A stretch of DNA of 64,000 bases from an uncultured Oscillospiraceae bacterium (GTDB taxonomy: Bacteria; Bacillota; Clostridia; Oscillospirales; Oscillospiraceae), in the NCBI GenBank assembly GCA_947632155.1, contig CANROF010000003.1, positions 1-64,000 on the forward strand, given 5' to 3'. The position numbers and the translations under genes are program-made. The notes beneath the pieces were generated by a model. The model had not been told where the DNA came from. It searched no databases and worked only from the letters and a program-made list of their open reading frames with translations. Shown piece by piece: positions 61,939-64,000 of the stretch. How positions within the stretch are numbered: position 1 is the stretch's first letter; every line of letters starts with the position of its first letter.

Positions 61939-64000
61939 ATGAAAAAAGAGCTTTTCGCTTTTTCATTGGCTTTGGCGCTGCTTTTCTCCGTTTCAGCCTG
62001 CGGAGCGGGCGGCGACCGGAGCGTTGTTCCTCCCACCGGCGGCTCCGTCTCCACGGAGCCGCCCGGAGAGGCTCTGCCGCCGGAGGAGTCCGGCGGCCGG
62101 GAGACTTTCGACTGGAAAACGCTCCGGGAGGGGGACTTTGAGGTGACCGACGGCATGATTTTCAGGGGCGGCTCCATGGCCTCCTCCGGCGGGACCGGGG
62201 ATTTCGGCATCTACACCGTCTCCTTCGACCCCGCCGACTACGTGGTGATCCCCTTCACCGGCTTTGCCGGGGTCTGGGGGTATCTCCATGAGCACGCGGA
62301 GCGCGCCGGGGCTATGGGGTATGAGGTCGCCGCCGTCATCAACGGCGACTTTTTCGATATGACCGGCTCCACCGCCCAGCAGCTCAACTCCTATCTGATG
62401 TTCGACGGCCGGGTGGCCTTCTGCAACAGCACCCGGACCACCCGCATGACGCTGATAAGCTCCGGCGGGGCCGTCACCTGCGCCGAGCAGTCCAAGCTCA
62501 CCTTCCGGCTTTGGCTCAATTCCCGGGAGCTCAAGGGCGGCGTGACGTATGTGAACTGGCGGTACATCACGAGCCTTCCCGGCGGCTGGACTGACGCCGT
62601 CTACTACTACGACGACCTGGCCTGTGAGGAGCGCTCGCCCTACCCCGGCGTGCTGGTGCGCTGCCGGAAGCTGTACGGCGGGGAGCTCACCGTTGGAAAT
62701 ATGCTGGAGGGGCGGGTCCTGAGCGTACAGAGCGGCGCCGCCACCTCCGAAGTCCCGATAGGGGAGGACGAGTTTATCCTTTGGGCGCCCGAGTCCTCCG
62801 CCAACGCCGGGGCCCTGGCGGCCCTTGCCCCCGGAGACAGCGTGATGATCGCGGCGGAGGAGACGCTGCCGGCATCGGCGGAGCAGACCCCCGCCTCGCC
62901 CACGGCATTGGCTAACCTGGGCTGGCTCATCAAGGACGGCGTGGACCTTGCGAAGGACGACTCCTTCAACGCCGGGGCGCCCCACTCCAACACCACCCAG
63001 GCCCACTGGACGGCCTTCGGCACCCGGGACGACGGGAGCTGGATGTTCTTCACCTCCGACGCCGTCCCCACTCCGGAGGGCCGCGTGGCCCTGACGCTGA
63101 AGGATGTGGCGGAATGGATGCTCGCCCAGGGCGTCACCAACGCCATCCGCCTGGACGGCGGAGGCTCCACCGGCCTCTGGGTGTGCTCCGACGCCTCCGG
63201 CCAGCCGGGCTACATCTACCACAGCGAGGAATCCGACTACGGACGGCCCGTCTCCGACTGCCTGATGGTGGTCCGGCGCTCAAGTCCCGCCCTGGCGGTG
63301 TCCGACGGGCAGCGGGAGGAGCTGGCCGCCCTCATGGAGGCCGCCGCCGATACCGCCCCGGAGGCGCTGACCTTCGCCCGGCGCGTGGCGGAGGACCCGC
63401 TTTCCGTGTCGGCGGACTACCGGACGGCCGTCTCCCGCCTGCGTTGGGCCCTCTCCGGCAAGGCGGAGCTCCTGGAGCTCATCGGGAAGGCCGGCGGCGT
63501 GGACTTTGCCGGGTACACCCCATACGCCCTGGGGGAGCTCCGGGCCGCCTGGCGTCAGGCCCGCGCCGTCTTCACCGGGGAGGACCCCGGCCCGGAGGAG
63601 GTCGCCGCGGCCCGGGCGGACCTGGAGCGGTGGTACGGCTCCACCGGGGCGCTCACCGTTGACGGCGTCACCGAGGAGCCCATCGGCGGGGACGGGATGT
63701 ACCTCTCCGGCGTCAACACGCGCCTGGAGAGCAACAGGACCTGCGTCTACACCGCCGGAACGGAGCTCACAAATATGAATTTGGCCTACGCCAAGATCGT
63801 CCTTCTAAAGTGGGACGGGGAGGCCGGCCTCTGGCGGGTGACCCGGGACGTGTTCTCCGCCGCCGGAGCGCTGAAGACCATTGAGGAGATCGGCTTCTCC
63901 ACCGTGCCGGAGGGGATGGCCGTTATCGCCGCCCACAACGGCGGCAGCGCCCTGGCCCAGCGCAACGACGCCTGCATATCCCAGGTCCGCGCGGGGCAGA
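61939..64000 (+). CDS. Phosphodiester glycosidase-family lipoprotein (partial)
   Basis: The frame is open from 61939 to the window end (687 complete codons visible). MKKELFAFSLALALLFSVSAC is a lipoprotein signal with Cys21. A Pro/Glu-rich linker leads to a NAGPA/DUF2233-like domain (about 65-455) with AAVINGDFFDMTG and IRLDGGGSTGLWVC. Family members hydrolyse GlcNAc-phosphodiesters, so a surface enzyme that frees GlcNAc for the operon is plausible. About 230 further residues with FIVAR-like helices (SVSADYRTAVSRLRWALSGK) and another domain follow. GGAAAGGACGTGACTT precedes the ATG, 46 bases after nagB. Confidence 0.85.
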   Translation, partial: MKKELFAFSLALALLFSVSACGAGGDRSVVPPTGGSVSTEPPGEALPPEESGGRETFDWKTLREGDFEVTDGMIFRGGSMASSGGTGDFGIYTVSFDPADYVVIPFTGFAGVWGYLHEHAERAGAMGYEVAAVINGDFFDMTGSTAQQLNSYLMFDGRVAFCNSTRTTRMTLISSGGAVTCAEQSKLTFRLWLNSRELKGGVTYVNWRYITSLPGGWTDAVYYYDDLACEERSPYPGVLVRCRKLYGGELTVGNMLEGRVLSVQSGAATSEVPIGEDEFILWAPESSANAGALAALAPGDSVMIAAEETLPASAEQTPASPTALANLGWLIKDGVDLAKDDSFNAGAPHSNTTQAHWTAFGTRDDGSWMFFTSDAVPTPEGRVALTLKDVAEWMLAQGVTNAIRLDGGGSTGLWVCSDASGQPGYIYHSEESDYGRPVSDCLMVVRRSSPALAVSDGQREELAALMEAAADTAPEALTFARRVAEDPLSVSADYRTAVSRLRWALSGKAELLELIGKAGGVDFAGYTPYALGELRAAWRQARAVFTGEDPGPEEVAAARADLERWYGSTGALTVDGVTEEPIGGDGMYLSGVNTRLESNRTCVYTAGTELTNMNLAYAKIVLLKWDGEAGLWRVTRDVFSAAGALKTIEEIGFSTVPEGMAVIAAHNGGSALAQRNDACISQVRAGQ

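Overview
The window looks like the chromosome of a high-GC Gram-positive member of the Clostridia, most likely Oscillospiraceae-like and gut-associated. This is inferred from GC-rich genes with strong AGGAGG ribosome sites, sigma-A promoters, a Firmicutes HPr with Ser46, a TepA protease, a BceRSAB-like sensor and transporter set, and dispersed hairpin repeats of a kind I associate with this family. No rRNA gene or marker fixes the species.

Layout. 1-3358: end of a genomic island next to a tRNA-Pro(UGG) gene, with the right part of an IS66 element, an orphan small gene and an AT-rich two-helix membrane protein. 3359-7041: tRNA-Pro, a decayed tRNA-Pro copy, trmB, and a Tet(M)-like ribosomal GTPase fused to a Rae1/YacP ribonuclease domain. 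7042-11163: hairpin repeats, then divergent S-adenosylhomocysteine/methylthioadenosine salvage genes (deaminase and nucleoside phosphorylase against adenosylhomocysteinase). 11168-15606: tepA and the operon prfA-tsaC-coaE-M18 aminopeptidase. 15802-20944: response regulator, histidine kinase, ABC ATPase and FtsX-type permease. 21154-27428: membrane phosphoesterase and YcxB-like protein, then a zinc-ribbon membrane protein with an ABC ATPase and a tandem ABC-2 permease. 27587-32146: HPt fragment and a type III restriction-modification pair. 32234-38557: beta-glucoside PTS and 6-phospho-beta-glucosidase, ptsH, ptsI and a flavin reductase-like gene.

38782-54991 is the most unusual region: a surface-glycan island. 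It opens with an intact tyrosine recombinase and a second recombinase that lacks its catalytic residues. The second is preceded by an attenuator-like leader and is translationally coupled to the first glycosyltransferase. Downstream are glycosyltransferases, a nucleotidyltransferase-kinase fusion, KdsD-like, KdsB and KdsC enzymes, a DRE-TIM aldolase fused to a Rossmann-like domain, an ABC-2 glycan exporter and a potassium channel. The set suggests that this Gram-positive makes and exports a glycan with a CMP-activated, Kdo-like ulosonic acid. The aldolase may stand in for KdsA, which is absent here. Base composition falls sharply across 46.8-53.4 kb, a sign of acquisition.

55118-64000: gdhA with a terminator-like leader, a 581-bp non-coding mobile element with 15-bp inverted ends and an 8-bp target duplication, and an amino-sugar cluster (AGE-family epimerase against ROK kinase, nagA, nagB and a phosphodiester glycosidase lipoprotein that runs off the window).
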